DNA of 64,000 nt from Terribacillus aidingensis (GCF_900215625.1 NZ_OBEK01000001.1:868001-932000); one strand, 5' to 3'. Numbered from the stretch's first letter, positions 1 to 8,275 are shown. Numbers and translations: made by a program. Notes: generated from the letters alone by a model not told the origin.

Positions 1-1
1 G

Positions 2-991
2 TACTATACTGCAGGATTCCGGAGCTTGTTCACTTCCCTGCACATCCCGGAAGAAGATGCATCAGTGTATCGAACGAAATTGCAATTCATCGGATCAATC
101 GCTTCTTCATTGGGGATGGAGTTCATCGCTGATATCTCTGCAGCCAGCTTGGAGAAACTCGGCTTGAATTGGCAATCTGCTGACATTGTTTTGGACTGGG
201 GTTTGACAGGTTTGCGAATTGATTATGGAATCGAGGAAGAGGTGATTATCCGGTTATCGCAACAGATGACAATTGCACTGAACGCTAGTACGTTGACGGA
301 AGCACAATTAGTTCGTTTGATAGAGAAAGGTTTATCTGCAGCACATACAGAGGTGTGGCATAATTTTTATCCCCGACCAGAAACAGGATTGGCTCTTGGT
401 GACTTTTTAGATAAGAACCGTATGTTTCAGTCGCACGGATTAAAGGTGCAAGCATTTATCCCGGGTGATCGCAACCGACGCGGTCCGCTGTATCAAGGTT
501 TACCAACATTAGAGCAGCACCGCACTTATGGCACGTATGCTGCTTTTACAGAATTGAAAGCATATGGCGTAGATAAAGTTTTGATTGGTGACCCGGATGT
601 CTCGGAGGAGGCGTTAGTGCAATTGGCTAACAGGACCCTCACACTTCGCGCACAAGCTCTCGGCGCTGCAAGTGATGCGCATCAGCTGCTCGCTAAAGGA
701 ACACAGAACCGTCCAGATAATGCACGTGATGTGATTCGTTCTGAGGAATCCCGTATGAGCGGGATGTTCAAGAATGTAAAGATAGAGCCTTCCAATTGTA
801 TAGAGCGGAGAGAGGGTGCTATTACAATAGACAATGATTTGTATCTGCGTTATAAAGGCGAAATTCAAATTGCCAGACGTACGCTGCCGCAGGACAATAA
901 AGTTAATGTAATAGGCCAGGTAGTCGCTGAGGATTTACCGCTTTTGTACTATATAATAGGCGGCACGCATTTCCGGATTTTGTGGGTATGA
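2..991 (+). CDS. mupG: MupG-family 6-phospho-N-acetylmuramidase (DUF871), 5' truncated by window edge
   Basis: The frame is open from the first bases and reads AGFRSLFTSLHIPEED near its start; in this family that segment lies roughly 25-30 residues in, so the true start is upstream of the window and the TTG at 26 is not a real start. The family is a TIM barrel (here to about residue 240) followed by a small C-terminal barrel domain (about 255-329). MupG cleaves cytoplasmic MurNAc-6-phosphate-GlcNAc released during peptidoglycan recycling. Visible conserved pieces are FTSLHIPEED, FYPRPETGL and the C-terminal GEIQIARR. Partner genes for muropeptide recycling (murQ, murR, a PTS permease) would be expected upstream but are not visible. 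The product call rests on family resemblance. Confidence 0.8.
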   Translation, partial: YYTAGFRSLFTSLHIPEEDASVYRTKLQFIGSIASSLGMEFIADISAASLEKLGLNWQSADIVLDWGLTGLRIDYGIEEEVIIRLSQQMTIALNASTLTEAQLVRLIEKGLSAAHTEVWHNFYPRPETGLALGDFLDKNRMFQSHGLKVQAFIPGDRNRRGPLYQGLPTLEQHRTYGTYAAFTELKAYGVDKVLIGDPDVSEEALVQLANRTLTLRAQALGAASDAHQLLAKGTQNRPDNARDVIRSEESRMSGMFKNVKIEPSNCIERREGAITIDNDLYLRYKGEIQIARRTLPQDNKVNVIGQVVAEDLPLLYYIIGGTHFRILWV

Positions 992-1025
992 AAAAAGCAA
1001 GCTGATTAGGCTCAGCTTGCTTTTT
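991..1025. terminator. Bidirectional terminator between mupG and gltT
   Basis: An 11-bp perfect stem (AAGCAAGCTGA at 995-1005, TCAGCTTGCTT at 1012-1022) is flanked by an A run on the left and a T run on the right, so it can serve both convergent genes. The right arm contains the gltT stop codon. Confidence 0.85.
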
Positions 1026-2268
1026 CTAGTGCTTTTTCATTCAGTTTGAATTTGCCTTCCCATTTGGAAATAACAACAACTGCTAAAGAGTTTCCGACAA
1101 CGTTTACGGCAGTACGTCCCATATCAAGGATACGGTCGATACCAGCAATGAAGGCCAAACCTTCTGCCGGAAGTCCAACAGCGCTCAATGTCGCTAGCAA
1201 AACTACGAAGCTTGTACCAGGTACAGCGGCAATACCTTTAGATGTGACAATAAGGACACCTAGTACGAGCAGCTGATCCCAAATTGACATATCAATACCA
1301 TACATTTGTGCGATGAATAATGTAGCTAAAGCTTGGTAAAGCGTAGAGCCGTCCAAGTTAAATGTGTAACCGGTCGGTACAACAAAAGATGTAATGGCTT
1401 TTGGCGCACCTAGGTGTTCCATTTTCTGCATAATCTTAGGAAGAACTGTTTCAGAGCTAGCTGTAGAGAATGCCAGCAGTAATTCATCTTTCAGCATGCG
1501 AAGCATTTTGAACAAATTCACGCCGCAAATCTTCGCAATAATAGAAAACACAACGACAACGAAGAATAGCATACTTCCGTATGTGATAATTGCAAGTTTA
1601 CCTAGCGGAATAAGTGATTCCAGACCAAATTTGGCTACTGTAACACCAATTAAGCCAAATACACCAATAGGAGCTAGTTTCATAACAAGGTTTGTAATCC
1701 AGAACATCGTTTCGCTGACGCCTTGGAAGAAGGAAAGCACTGGCTTCCCGCGCTCCCCGATTGCTGCTACTCCTACTCCGAATAAGACAGAGAAGAATAC
1801 AATCGCGAGCATATCACCTTCCGCCATCGATTGGAAAACGTTTGTCGGGATAATCTCTAGGAAAGTATCAACAACAGAATGATTTTCCTGTGTTGCGGCC
1901 GTTTCCTCGTATTGAGAGATGCTTGTTGTTTCTAATTCGGAACGGTCAATACCGGCACCTGGCTGGAAGATGTTACCGAAAGCTAGTCCAACGACTAATG
2001 CAATAGTTGTGACAATTTCGAAATACAAAATTGTTTTAAAACCTAGTTTACCAACTTGCTTGATGTCACCGACACCTGCAATCCCTACAACGATAGAGGC
2101 AATAACGATCGGCACAACGATCATCTTAATTGCCCGCAGGAATAAGTCCCCAAGGGGCTGTAATACATTAACGGCAGTCTCGCTGCCATAAAATATTGCA
2201 CCAACAATAATACCTAGCACCAGTCCGATTAGAATCTGGTAAGCTAGTCCAATTTTAAAACGCTTCAT
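1012..2268 (-). CDS. gltT: Proton/sodium-glutamate (dicarboxylate/amino acid) symporter
   Basis: A 418-residue membrane protein of the DAACS (dicarboxylate/amino acid:cation symporter) family that imports glutamate/aspartate with H+ or Na+. It closely follows B. subtilis GltT: IGDLFLR-type N-terminal helix pair, the serine-rich re-entrant loop AFSTASSETVLP, TGYTFNLDGST in TM7, and SKGIAAVPGTSFVVL in the second hairpin. The start is ATG at 2268 because GGAGGACATC lies directly upstream; the longer frame from 2304 adds 12 non-conserved residues. It is monocistronic, with its own sigma-A promoter and a terminator shared with mupG. Confidence 0.92.
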   Translation of the reverse strand: MKRFKIGLAYQILIGLVLGIIVGAIFYGSETAVNVLQPLGDLFLRAIKMIVVPIVIASIVVGIAGVGDIKQVGKLGFKTILYFEIVTTIALVVGLAFGNIFQPGAGIDRSELETTSISQYEETAATQENHSVVDTFLEIIPTNVFQSMAEGDMLAIVFFSVLFGVGVAAIGERGKPVLSFFQGVSETMFWITNLVMKLAPIGVFGLIGVTVAKFGLESLIPLGKLAIITYGSMLFFVVVVFSIIAKICGVNLFKMLRMLKDELLLAFSTASSETVLPKIMQKMEHLGAPKAITSFVVPTGYTFNLDGSTLYQALATLFIAQMYGIDMSIWDQLLVLGVLIVTSKGIAAVPGTSFVVLLATLSAVGLPAEGLAFIAGIDRILDMGRTAVNVVGNSLAVVVISKWEGKFKLNEKALEKAS

Positions 2269-2309
2269 ATGATGTCCTCCGTGATGAAAGTATAAGAGTG
2301 CCAATAGTA

Positions 2310-2339
2310 ATGATAATTACTATTTTGGCTGTTTGTCAA
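2310..2339 (-). promoter_or_regulatory. Sigma-A promoter of gltT
   Basis: On the minus strand TTGACA (2339-2334) and TATCAT (2315-2310) are separated by 18 bp, about 40 bases upstream of the gltT ATG. Confidence 0.7.
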
Positions 2340-2356
2340 TTTTGAAAGCTGACAGA

Positions 2357-2385
2357 GAGGGAAGGCACAATATGTGCCTTCCCTC
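2357..2385. terminator. Strong hairpin downstream of the Nramp-like gene
   Basis: A 13-bp perfect stem (GAGGGAAGGCACA / TGTGCCTTCCCTC) with a 3-nt loop lies just past the stop of the Nramp-like gene. No U tract follows on the minus strand, so it may act as a 3' stabiliser or Rho-independent-like end rather than a textbook terminator. Confidence 0.6.
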
Positions 2386-2391
2386 AGCATA

Positions 2392-3669
2392 TTAGAACAT
2401 ATTGATCAATTCATTGATCATTAAACCGCAGAACAATACGACGCTAATTCCTAATATGCCATTTGTAACCCAGCCGTTTCGATAATCTAGTTCCACCCGC
2501 TTCGAGTTAAGGAGCCACATAAGTGTGATGGCTAAGAATGGCATCAAGAATGCACCAAGTGCTCCCTGAAGCAGTACAAGACCGACTGGTTTATCGAAGA
2601 AGAGCAGCAGCATTGGCGGGAAAGTAAGCCAGAAAAGATAGAAACGATAAGCAGGATCTTTTTCAGAGATTGGCTGATTCTGAGACTGTCCCTTTTTTCG
2701 GATCGTACGAATGAAATCTGCAAACAGATATGGTACGCCATTCCATACACCGAGCAAAGAGGAGAAGGCGGCACACCAAGCACCAAGCATAAACATCCAC
2801 GATACCACTCCATTAAAGGATTCTCCCAGCATTCCTGACAGGATGATTAAGCCTTCTTCGCCTTCAATTTTGATGCTAGAGCTGTGCAGGAACTCGGCAC
2901 CAATTACCATAAGTGATAAGGTGAAGATGGCGGTTACGGTGTAGGCCACGCTATTATCAACGCGCATCATGGAAATCCAAGCTTTCCCTTTCCATTTCTT
3001 TTCTTGCAGCCAATAGCCATAAGAAGCCATTGTAATTGTACCGCCGACGCCTCCAATTAACCCCATAACAAGCAGGAGACTGCCAGCATCCATTCTTGGA
3101 ATAACTATTCCCTGGATGATGTTGCTAATATTCGGGAGCAGGATGACAGCTGTCCCGACTACCGTAATAAACATAATACCGATGAAAACGAGCATTAATC
3201 GTTCAAAGAGCAGGTATTTTCCAGTCCAGATTAATGCGAACGCAGCCAGAAGATGCACGATTGCCCACGCCCAAAGCGGCATAATCGGGAACATAGAGCG
3301 CATCATCAGCGCGCTTGTGGAACCTGCTGCAGCTCCGTAAAGCACACCCCAAATGATGCTGTAGACGCCAAAATAGCCTGTTGCCCATTTACCTAGTGAG
3401 TGCCAGCCTTGCAGCATCGTTTTGCCGGTAGCGAGATGCCATCTGCCAACACCCTCGGTGAGGAAAAATTTGAAGATAGAACCTAATATAATTGCCCAGC
3501 CGAGCATCATGCCGAAGCCTGAACCGGCTACAAGCGCGGCGATAAGATCGCCAGTTCCGACACCCGTCGCTGCCGTTACGAAGCCCGGACCGACGTTGCG
3601 GAGTTTTTGTCCGAAGGTTTTCGGAGGAATAGGACCAGTTTGTGCTAACTGTTTCAATTCGCTTTCCAT
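2392..3669 (-). CDS. Nramp-superfamily transporter lacking canonical metal-binding motifs
   Basis: A 425-residue, roughly 11-helix membrane protein with an Nramp fold signature: the N-terminal NVGPGFVTAATGVGTGD lines up with the GPGF...DPGN segment of TM1, and GGTITMASYGYW with the TM6 MPH segment. Where metal-transporting Nramps have DPGN, this protein has GTGD; where they have MPH it has MAS. The substrate is therefore not safely Mn2+ or Fe2+. The ATG at 3669 is preceded by GAGGGGGT. It is divergent from a FadR-type GntR regulator whose likely operator lies in the shared intergenic region, suggesting substrate-responsive control. Family membership is confident; substrate is unknown. Confidence 0.82.
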   Translation of the reverse strand: MESELKQLAQTGPIPPKTFGQKLRNVGPGFVTAATGVGTGDLIAALVAGSGFGMMLGWAIILGSIFKFFLTEGVGRWHLATGKTMLQGWHSLGKWATGYFGVYSIIWGVLYGAAAGSTSALMMRSMFPIMPLWAWAIVHLLAAFALIWTGKYLLFERLMLVFIGIMFITVVGTAVILLPNISNIIQGIVIPRMDAGSLLLVMGLIGGVGGTITMASYGYWLQEKKWKGKAWISMMRVDNSVAYTVTAIFTLSLMVIGAEFLHSSSIKIEGEEGLIILSGMLGESFNGVVSWMFMLGAWCAAFSSLLGVWNGVPYLFADFIRTIRKKGQSQNQPISEKDPAYRFYLFWLTFPPMLLLFFDKPVGLVLLQGALGAFLMPFLAITLMWLLNSKRVELDYRNGWVTNGILGISVVLFCGLMINELINMF

Positions 3670-3729
3670 ACAAGTACCCCCTCGCTATTGTGATTGTAAA
3701 CGGTATAAACGATAATTTGCAAGATAAAT

Positions 3730-3740
3730 TTGTAAGGCAA
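3730..3740. promoter_or_regulatory. Possible second GntR operator
   Basis: TTGTAAGGCAA matches the FadR-subfamily operator pattern TNGTNNNACNA except for one base. It sits just upstream of the candidate gntR -35 element and in the upstream region of the divergent transporter. Confidence 0.35.
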
Positions 3741-3747
3741 AAAAATC

Positions 3748-3775
3748 TTGATGTATGAGAAAGGCATGATAAAAT
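3748..3775 (+). promoter_or_regulatory. Candidate sigma-A promoter of the GntR gene
   Basis: TTGATG (3748-3753) and TAAAAT (3770-3775) are spaced by 16 bp, leaving a leader of about 120 nt before the chosen start at 3900. Confidence 0.5.
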
Positions 3776-3865
3776 AGAAAATGAGTAGAGGGAAATGCGA
3801 TATATCAACGATTTAGTGATGAAAAGTATTAGTGAATAGTAATGTACAATTCCTGTTAAAAAATA

Positions 3866-3878
3866 TTTGTCAGACAAA
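3866..3878. promoter_or_regulatory. Palindromic operator of FadR-type GntR regulator
   Basis: TTTGTC-A-GACAAA is a perfect inverted repeat; its core TTGTCAGACAA fits the FadR-subfamily consensus TNGTNNNACNA exactly. It lies 22 bp ahead of the gntR start codon, so autoregulation is the simplest reading. Confidence 0.55.
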
Positions 3879-3899
3879 AAGGAGAAAAAGAACGTAATT

Positions 3900-4589
3900 A
3901 TGAAGAAGGAGAAAATGGCGCATCGAATTGCGGCCGAAATCTTGGAACAAATTGTTGAAGGGGAAATCGAACCGGGACAAAAACTTCCAACTGAAAAGAA
4001 ACTGTGTGAAAAATATGGTGTGAGCCGTGCATCCATTCGAGAAGCGCTAAGTGAATTAAAAGCACAAGGAGCTGTTTCTTCGAAGCAAGGTGGCGGAACT
4101 TATGTAGAGCAGGCATTTCACGGTGAATACTTTCATCAAGTGATGGTAGATGAATCAGATTTAGCCAGCTTTCAGTACTTATTCGAGATGCGCAAAATTC
4201 TGGAGCCAGAAGCAGCAATGCTGGCAGCGGAACGACGTACAGAAAAGGAACTTGCTGAGATGCGTGCGGCATTGGAGCTGATGCAGGATGCAGATGGTAC
4301 CGAGATGCATAAAGGGCGGGATGCGGACTTCGCTTTTCATCTGGCGGTGATGAAAGCGACGCATAATCCAGTCATGATTCAGACATTTGCCAATTTGGAT
4401 ACTGTTTATAAGAAAGCACTGGCTTTGTCGTTTGAAGATAAAGAAGACTTACTGCGTAATAAACAAGTGATTTATGTGGAGCATAAGGAAATATATGATG
4501 CAATTAAGACAGGGGAAGCAGAGCTGGCACGGTTGCAATGTTTGATTCATTTGCGAAATGTAGAGAAGAAGTTAAATCCTGGTAACTGA
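3900..4589 (+). CDS. FadR-subfamily GntR transcriptional regulator
   Basis: A 229-residue regulator. Residues about 5-70 form a GntR winged helix (PGQKLPTEKKLCEKYGVSRASIREAL, shown here as two adjoining pieces PGQKLPTEKK and VSRASIREAL) and about 90-225 an all-helical FCD ligand domain (FEMRKILEPEAA, FHLAVMKATHN, IYDAIKTGE). FCD domains commonly bind metal plus a carboxylate ligand. The start at 3900 is preferred over TTG 3867, which lacks a ribosome site and overlaps the operator; ATG 3915 with AAGGAG close by is an alternative. It is divergent from the Nramp-like transporter, its probable target. Confidence 0.87.
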   Translation: MKKEKMAHRIAAEILEQIVEGEIEPGQKLPTEKKLCEKYGVSRASIREALSELKAQGAVSSKQGGGTYVEQAFHGEYFHQVMVDESDLASFQYLFEMRKILEPEAAMLAAERRTEKELAEMRAALELMQDADGTEMHKGRDADFAFHLAVMKATHNPVMIQTFANLDTVYKKALALSFEDKEDLLRNKQVIYVEHKEIYDAIKTGEAELARLQCLIHLRNVEKKLNPGN

Positions 4590-4644
4590 ATGGATTATGT
4601 TGGTCAGGGTTGCAAGAACTAAAAAGAAGCAAAAAAGGTAAACG

Positions 4645-4676
4645 AAAAACCGAACAGCCTGAGCTGCTCGGTTTTA
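4645..4676. terminator. Bidirectional terminator between gntR and srtD
   Basis: AAACCGA (4647-4653) pairs with TCGGTTT (4668-4674), with a further inner CAG/CTG stem; A and T runs flank it. Confidence 0.7.
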
Positions 4677-5270
4677 TTCTGTTTCTACGGGTACAGCTGT
4701 CCAGACAAATCGCTCTGGTGCATCACCTACGTAAGAAAATGGATAGCAAGTTGTAACTGTCAATACTTCATCAGGCGCAGTAGGCACAATAACAGTTAAA
4801 TCGTCCTTATCAACAATCTTCGTGTTTTCAACTTTATATGTAAAAGAACCATATGGCATTTCCACGACAAATGTATCGCCCACTTTTACTTCGCCCATAT
4901 TGCGGAATACTGTATCGCGGTGCCCGGATAAAACAATCTGATCATTTTGAAGCGGATAAGCCGTTCCTTTATAATGGCCGACTCCCTTCGCCAAGTCGTT
5001 GGCATCTGTGCCTTCCACAATTGGTAATTCCGCGTCAATCTTAGGGACATACAGGACACCGGCAACATCGCCTTGGCCGGGTTCAAAGGTACTTGCTTCT
5101 TCTTTCTCTTCCTCGGGAGTGAGCTTCTCTGCCGCATGTGCTTCGTGAAGCATGGATTTAGCAGCTGACAAGGACTCTTTTTGTGCTTGGGAGGTGGTAT
5201 ACCATTCGAAGCCTCCGTATCCGACTAACAGCAGTCCGGCAATGACTAATATGACAGCAAATCGTTTCAT
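4674..5270 (-). CDS. srtD: Class D sortase
   Basis: A 198-residue membrane-anchored transpeptidase that covalently attaches sorting-signal proteins to peptidoglycan. A single N-terminal membrane helix (about 4-24) is followed by a charged linker and the sortase barrel. The catalytic triad is visible: His in VLSGHRDTVF, Cys in TVTTCYPFSY, and Arg in APERFVW. These segments closely follow B. subtilis YhcS (SrtD). The start at 5270 follows AAAGGAG; the frame upstream to 5291 is not conserved. No protein with a class D sorting motif was seen in this window, so its substrates lie elsewhere. Confidence 0.88.
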   Translation of the reverse strand: MKRFAVILVIAGLLLVGYGGFEWYTTSQAQKESLSAAKSMLHEAHAAEKLTPEEEKEEASTFEPGQGDVAGVLYVPKIDAELPIVEGTDANDLAKGVGHYKGTAYPLQNDQIVLSGHRDTVFRNMGEVKVGDTFVVEMPYGSFTYKVENTKIVDKDDLTVIVPTAPDEVLTVTTCYPFSYVGDAPERFVWTAVPVETE

Positions 5271-5410
5271 AGGTTCTCCTTTAGTATACAAGCATTATTG
5301 GCTAGTTTTTCTAGTTTATTATATCTAATTAATTTCCGGCGGAAAAGCTGTTTCATGTAAATGTTTAGTAAACCACCGCATAGGATACACTGCCCTAATG
5401 CGATTGGTTA

Positions 5411-5419
5411 TGCTATAAT
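5411..5419 (+). promoter_or_regulatory. Extended -10 promoter of vanZ-like gene
   Basis: TGCTATAAT lies 33 bp ahead of the start codon. No good -35 hexamer is present at the expected distance. Confidence 0.45.
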
Positions 5420-5451
5420 CTAATCTTATCCAGAAAAAGGGAGGGGAAATA

Positions 5452-5955
5452 ATGAGCATAAAAAGATGGGTTTATGGGATGCTGCCGCTGGCATGTATCA
5501 TCATTATATACCTATTTTCCGCTACCCCCTATCAGGAACAGGATATCAAACCGATGCTCGCTTCTCATATCGATTTGAGTCCGCTCGTGCCTTATTTGTC
5601 ACCTATCCAGTTTACCTATCATGGAAACGAAGTTAGTGTGGAGGCAGTAGGCATTTATTCCTTTGTAGAATTCTTCATTCGAAAAGGAGCTCACTTTACT
5701 GTTTATTTCTTTCTTGCCATCTTGGCATGTACGGCACTATATAAAGGGTTTGGCTTTAAGTATCGTGTGTCGCTGCAGCTGGCATTGGTTGTTTCCGTTC
5801 TGTATGCGTGTTTTGATGAGTTTCACCAAAGCTTAACACCTGGCAGGACACCTTATGTCGGAGATGTGGTGATTGACACAATTGGGGCATGTGCAGGGCT
5901 AATTGTAGTAATTATTGGGAGGAATTTGTACCATCTCTATTGGAAGCGCTCCTAA
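5452..5955 (+). CDS. VanZ-family membrane protein
   Basis: A 167-residue integral membrane protein with about four hydrophobic helices. It has the VanZ-like hallmarks FIRKGAHFTVYFFLA and FDEFHQSLTPGRTPYVGDVVIDTIGA; quoted in parts these are RKGAHFTVYF, DEFHQSLTPGR and GDVVIDTIGA. VanZ-like proteins are a broad family; some confer low-level teicoplanin resistance, but most chromosomal copies in Bacillaceae have no assigned role. GGGAGGGG lies just upstream of the ATG. It is divergent from srtD and appears monocistronic. Resistance function should not be assumed. Confidence 0.8.
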   Translation: MSIKRWVYGMLPLACIIIIYLFSATPYQEQDIKPMLASHIDLSPLVPYLSPIQFTYHGNEVSVEAVGIYSFVEFFIRKGAHFTVYFFLAILACTALYKGFGFKYRVSLQLALVVSVLYACFDEFHQSLTPGRTPYVGDVVIDTIGACAGLIVVIIGRNLYHLYWKRS

Positions 5956-6081
5956 TTGAATATGTTTATTTTTACAAAATTGGACATGTTCTTGCATGAA
6001 ATGTGGTATAGTCACTAGGTGTAACGTGATACAGTTTACGTACATATCGTATAGTATCGATTTACCAAACGAGGTGACATA

Positions 6082-6222
6082 GTGAAAGAGCAGGAAATCT
6101 ACAAAAACATCCTTGTAAAATTAATCTCACAGACTGAGAACAAACAGATCAATGATACAACTGACATGATGACAAAGCTAATTCAAGAATTACAATCATA
6201 TCGAACAGCGAGCCATAACTGA
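6082..6222 (+). CDS. Small hypothetical protein, 46 codons, GTG start
   Basis: GTG at 6082 follows GAGGTG with 5-nt spacing; 46 sense codons run to TGA at 6220-6222 and the stop is directly followed by a strong intrinsic terminator, which is the layout of a short monocistronic gene. The product begins VKEQEIYKNILVKLIS and ends SYRTASHN; it is hydrophilic and probably helical, without a signal peptide, cysteine pair or membrane segment. I do not recognise a family. It is the only gene-like feature in the 404-base interval between the VanZ-like gene and nagA. Confidence 0.6.
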   Translation: MKEQEIYKNILVKLISQTENKQINDTTDMMTKLIQELQSYRTASHN

Positions 6223-6257
6223 AAGAGCAGCGAACCGACAATCGGCGCTGCTCTTTT
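6222..6257 (+). terminator. Intrinsic terminator after 46-codon gene
   Basis: AAAGAGCAGCG (6222-6232) and CGCTGCTCTTT (6246-6256) form a perfect 11-bp stem running into a T tract. Confidence 0.85.
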
Positions 6258-6359
6258 TGTTTATCTATCAAAGCTGACGAATGCGTTTACATTCTCATTT
6301 CTTTCTCTTTCGCAATATGCTAGGCTGTAGATGATAATAAGGAAAGAAGGGAAACGGAA

Positions 6360-7517
6360 ATGGGTGACATATTGCTTCGGAATATCCGTATTTACACGCC
6401 TGATCGAATCATTGACGGTTATATTGGTATAGCAAATGGGGTAATAGTAGAGATGGGCGAAAATAATCCTGCTATTGAATATGCGCTAGAAGTGGATGGA
6501 AAGCACCGCTTGGCATTGCCAGGTTTTATTGATGGGCATATTCATGGAGCGGCGGGTGCCGATACGATGGATGCCACGCAGGAAAGCTTGCATAAAATAG
6601 CAGCATGGCTGCCGAATGAAGGTACAACCACTTTCTTAGCTACAACAATTACCCAAAGTCAGTCAGCTATTGAATCTGCCTTGGAACAGGTGGGATTGTT
6701 CCAAAACAAGCAAGGTGAGGCTGAATTGATTGGAGTGCATTTAGAAGGTCCATTTGTGAACGAAAGAAAAGCAGGGGCACAACCGCTGCAGCATATTCAG
6801 AAACCTGACACGGCGCTGTTTTCTAAATGGCAAGAAACAGCGGGAGGCAAGATCAAGGTGGTGACCTTGGCGCCAGAACGTGACGACAACTATCAGTTCA
6901 CAGAAATGCTAGTTTCAGGTAATGTCATTGCTGCGGCAGGGCACACCGACAGCACTTTTGAAGAAATAAAAGAAGCTTCCGCCCATGGCATTAGTCAGCT
7001 GACGCATTTGTGCAATCAAATGAATGGCATCCATCATCGTGATATTGGTGCAGTAGGAGCAGGATTTCTGCTAACTTCGTTAACTTGTGAGCTAATCGCT
7101 GACGGCATTCACGTTGCACCAGAGATGCTTCGTTTGATTTTCCGAAATGTCGGTGCTGAGAGATTGATGCTTATTACGGATTCGTTACGCGGAAAAGGCT
7201 TGGAAGACGGTACGTATGATCTGGGCGGACAAGCTGTAACCGTGGCAGATGGCAAAGCACTCTTGCCTGATGGGACGCTCGCGGGCAGTATGCTGCAAAT
7301 GAAGGATGCTATCCGAAATATGGCTGACTTTGCAGATGCGTCCGTTGCGGATATTGTGAAGATGACAGCAGAAAATCCGGCAAAGCAATTTGGCATTTAT
7401 GAGCGAAAAGGTTCTCTTGAGGTAGGGAAGGATGCGGATATTGTGCTGCTGGATGACGAGCTGGCGTTACAGGCAACCTATTGCAGAGGAAAATTGGCTT
7501 ATCAGAAGGAGAAATGA
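6360..7517 (+). CDS. nagA: N-acetylglucosamine-6-phosphate deacetylase
   Basis: A 385-residue amidohydrolase-superfamily TIM-barrel enzyme that converts GlcNAc-6-P to GlcN-6-P and acetate. Metal and catalytic motifs are present: GFIDGHIHGAAG (about 55-66), HLEGPFVNERKAGA, AAGHTDS, THLCNQMNGIHHR and the catalytic Asp in LITDSL. The C-terminal VGKDADIVLLD is typical of the superfamily. It forms a two-gene operon with nagB: the TGA stop overlaps an ATG of the nagB frame. Together they feed amino sugars into glycolysis or back to wall synthesis, which fits the nearby MupG. Confidence 0.95.
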   Translation: MGDILLRNIRIYTPDRIIDGYIGIANGVIVEMGENNPAIEYALEVDGKHRLALPGFIDGHIHGAAGADTMDATQESLHKIAAWLPNEGTTTFLATTITQSQSAIESALEQVGLFQNKQGEAELIGVHLEGPFVNERKAGAQPLQHIQKPDTALFSKWQETAGGKIKVVTLAPERDDNYQFTEMLVSGNVIAAAGHTDSTFEEIKEASAHGISQLTHLCNQMNGIHHRDIGAVGAGFLLTSLTCELIADGIHVAPEMLRLIFRNVGAERLMLITDSLRGKGLEDGTYDLGGQAVTVADGKALLPDGTLAGSMLQMKDAIRNMADFADASVADIVKMTAENPAKQFGIYERKGSLEVGKDADIVLLDDELALQATYCRGKLAYQKEK

Positions 7518-7519
7518 GA

Positions 7520-8275
7520 ATGCTCACAATGGAAAAAGCACAAGATTATAAAGAATTAAGCCAAATGGCTGCTGAAAAGATTATTACAAAACTTTCCCAT
7601 AAGCCCGAGGCGGTCCTAGGGCTTGCAACTGGTTCTACACCAGTCGGCTTGTACGAAGCTTTAGTTGCGGCTTACAAAGAAAAACGGTTTTCTTTGGCAA
7701 AAGCAACGACTTTTAATTTAGATGAGTATGTTGGAATTCATCCGAGCGATGAGAATAGTTATGCTTATTATATGAATCAGCATTTGTTCAGCCAAGTCGA
7801 TTTACCGGAAACTGCTGCACATCTTCCGAATGGTGAAACAGCGAATTTAGAAGCAGCTTGCACTAAGTATGAGCAGCAGATAGCTTCTGCTGGCGGAATC
7901 GATTTGCAGGTAATTGGCATCGGATTAAACGGTCATATCGGTTTTAACGAGCCATATACACCATTCGAGCAGCGGACACATGTGGTCGAACTGGACAAAA
8001 CAACAAGGGAAGCAAATGCTCGGTTCTTTCCCAACTTGGAGGCTGTGCCGACACATGCTATTACAATGGGGATTCAAAACATTATGGAAAGCAAGGAAGT
8101 GCTGCTGCTAGTAGCTGGCGAACAAAAAGCCGCAGTATTGGAACGACTTGTTTATGGGGATGTAACGGAAGCATTCCCGGCTTCAATCCTTAAGGAGCAT
8201 CCAAATGTAACGATTATAGCGGATCAAGGAGCTTTGAGCGGGTTAAAAGCTGCTGATTATCAAGCAGGGGACTAA
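7520..8275 (+). CDS. nagB: Glucosamine-6-phosphate deaminase
   Basis: A 251-residue enzyme converting GlcN-6-P to fructose-6-P and ammonia. Family motifs: GLATGSTPVGLYEAL phosphate loop (about 34-48), NLDEYVG with the catalytic Asp, GIGLNGHIGFNEP with the catalytic His, and THAITMGIQNIM. The ATG at 7520 is preferred because AAGGAG (7506-7511) is 8 nt away; ATG 7514, which overlaps the nagA stop, is only 2 nt away. The usual third gene of this operon in B. subtilis, the GntR regulator nagR, is not next to it here. Confidence 0.93.
   Translation: MLTMEKAQDYKELSQMAAEKIITKLSHKPEAVLGLATGSTPVGLYEALVAAYKEKRFSLAKATTFNLDEYVGIHPSDENSYAYYMNQHLFSQVDLPETAAHLPNGETANLEAACTKYEQQIASAGGIDLQVIGIGLNGHIGFNEPYTPFEQRTHVVELDKTTREANARFFPNLEAVPTHAITMGIQNIMESKEVLLLVAGEQKAAVLERLVYGDVTEAFPASILKEHPNVTIIADQGALSGLKAADYQAGD

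Noticed and set aside
3389-4036. 215-codon minus-strand open frame covering the Nramp-gntR intergenic region
   Set aside because: It lies antisense to the gntR winged helix and crosses the start of the Nramp-like gene; low-complexity Ser/Phe composition is typical of a reverse-frame shadow.
5976-6060. Sigma-A promoter for the 46-codon gene (TTGGAC...TATAGT)
   Set aside because: The spacer would be 21 bp; other pairings are also out of range, so no promoter is claimed.
6278-6291. Possible cre site before nagA (CGAATGCGTTTACA)
   Set aside because: At least two mismatches at defined consensus positions; too weak to list as a site.
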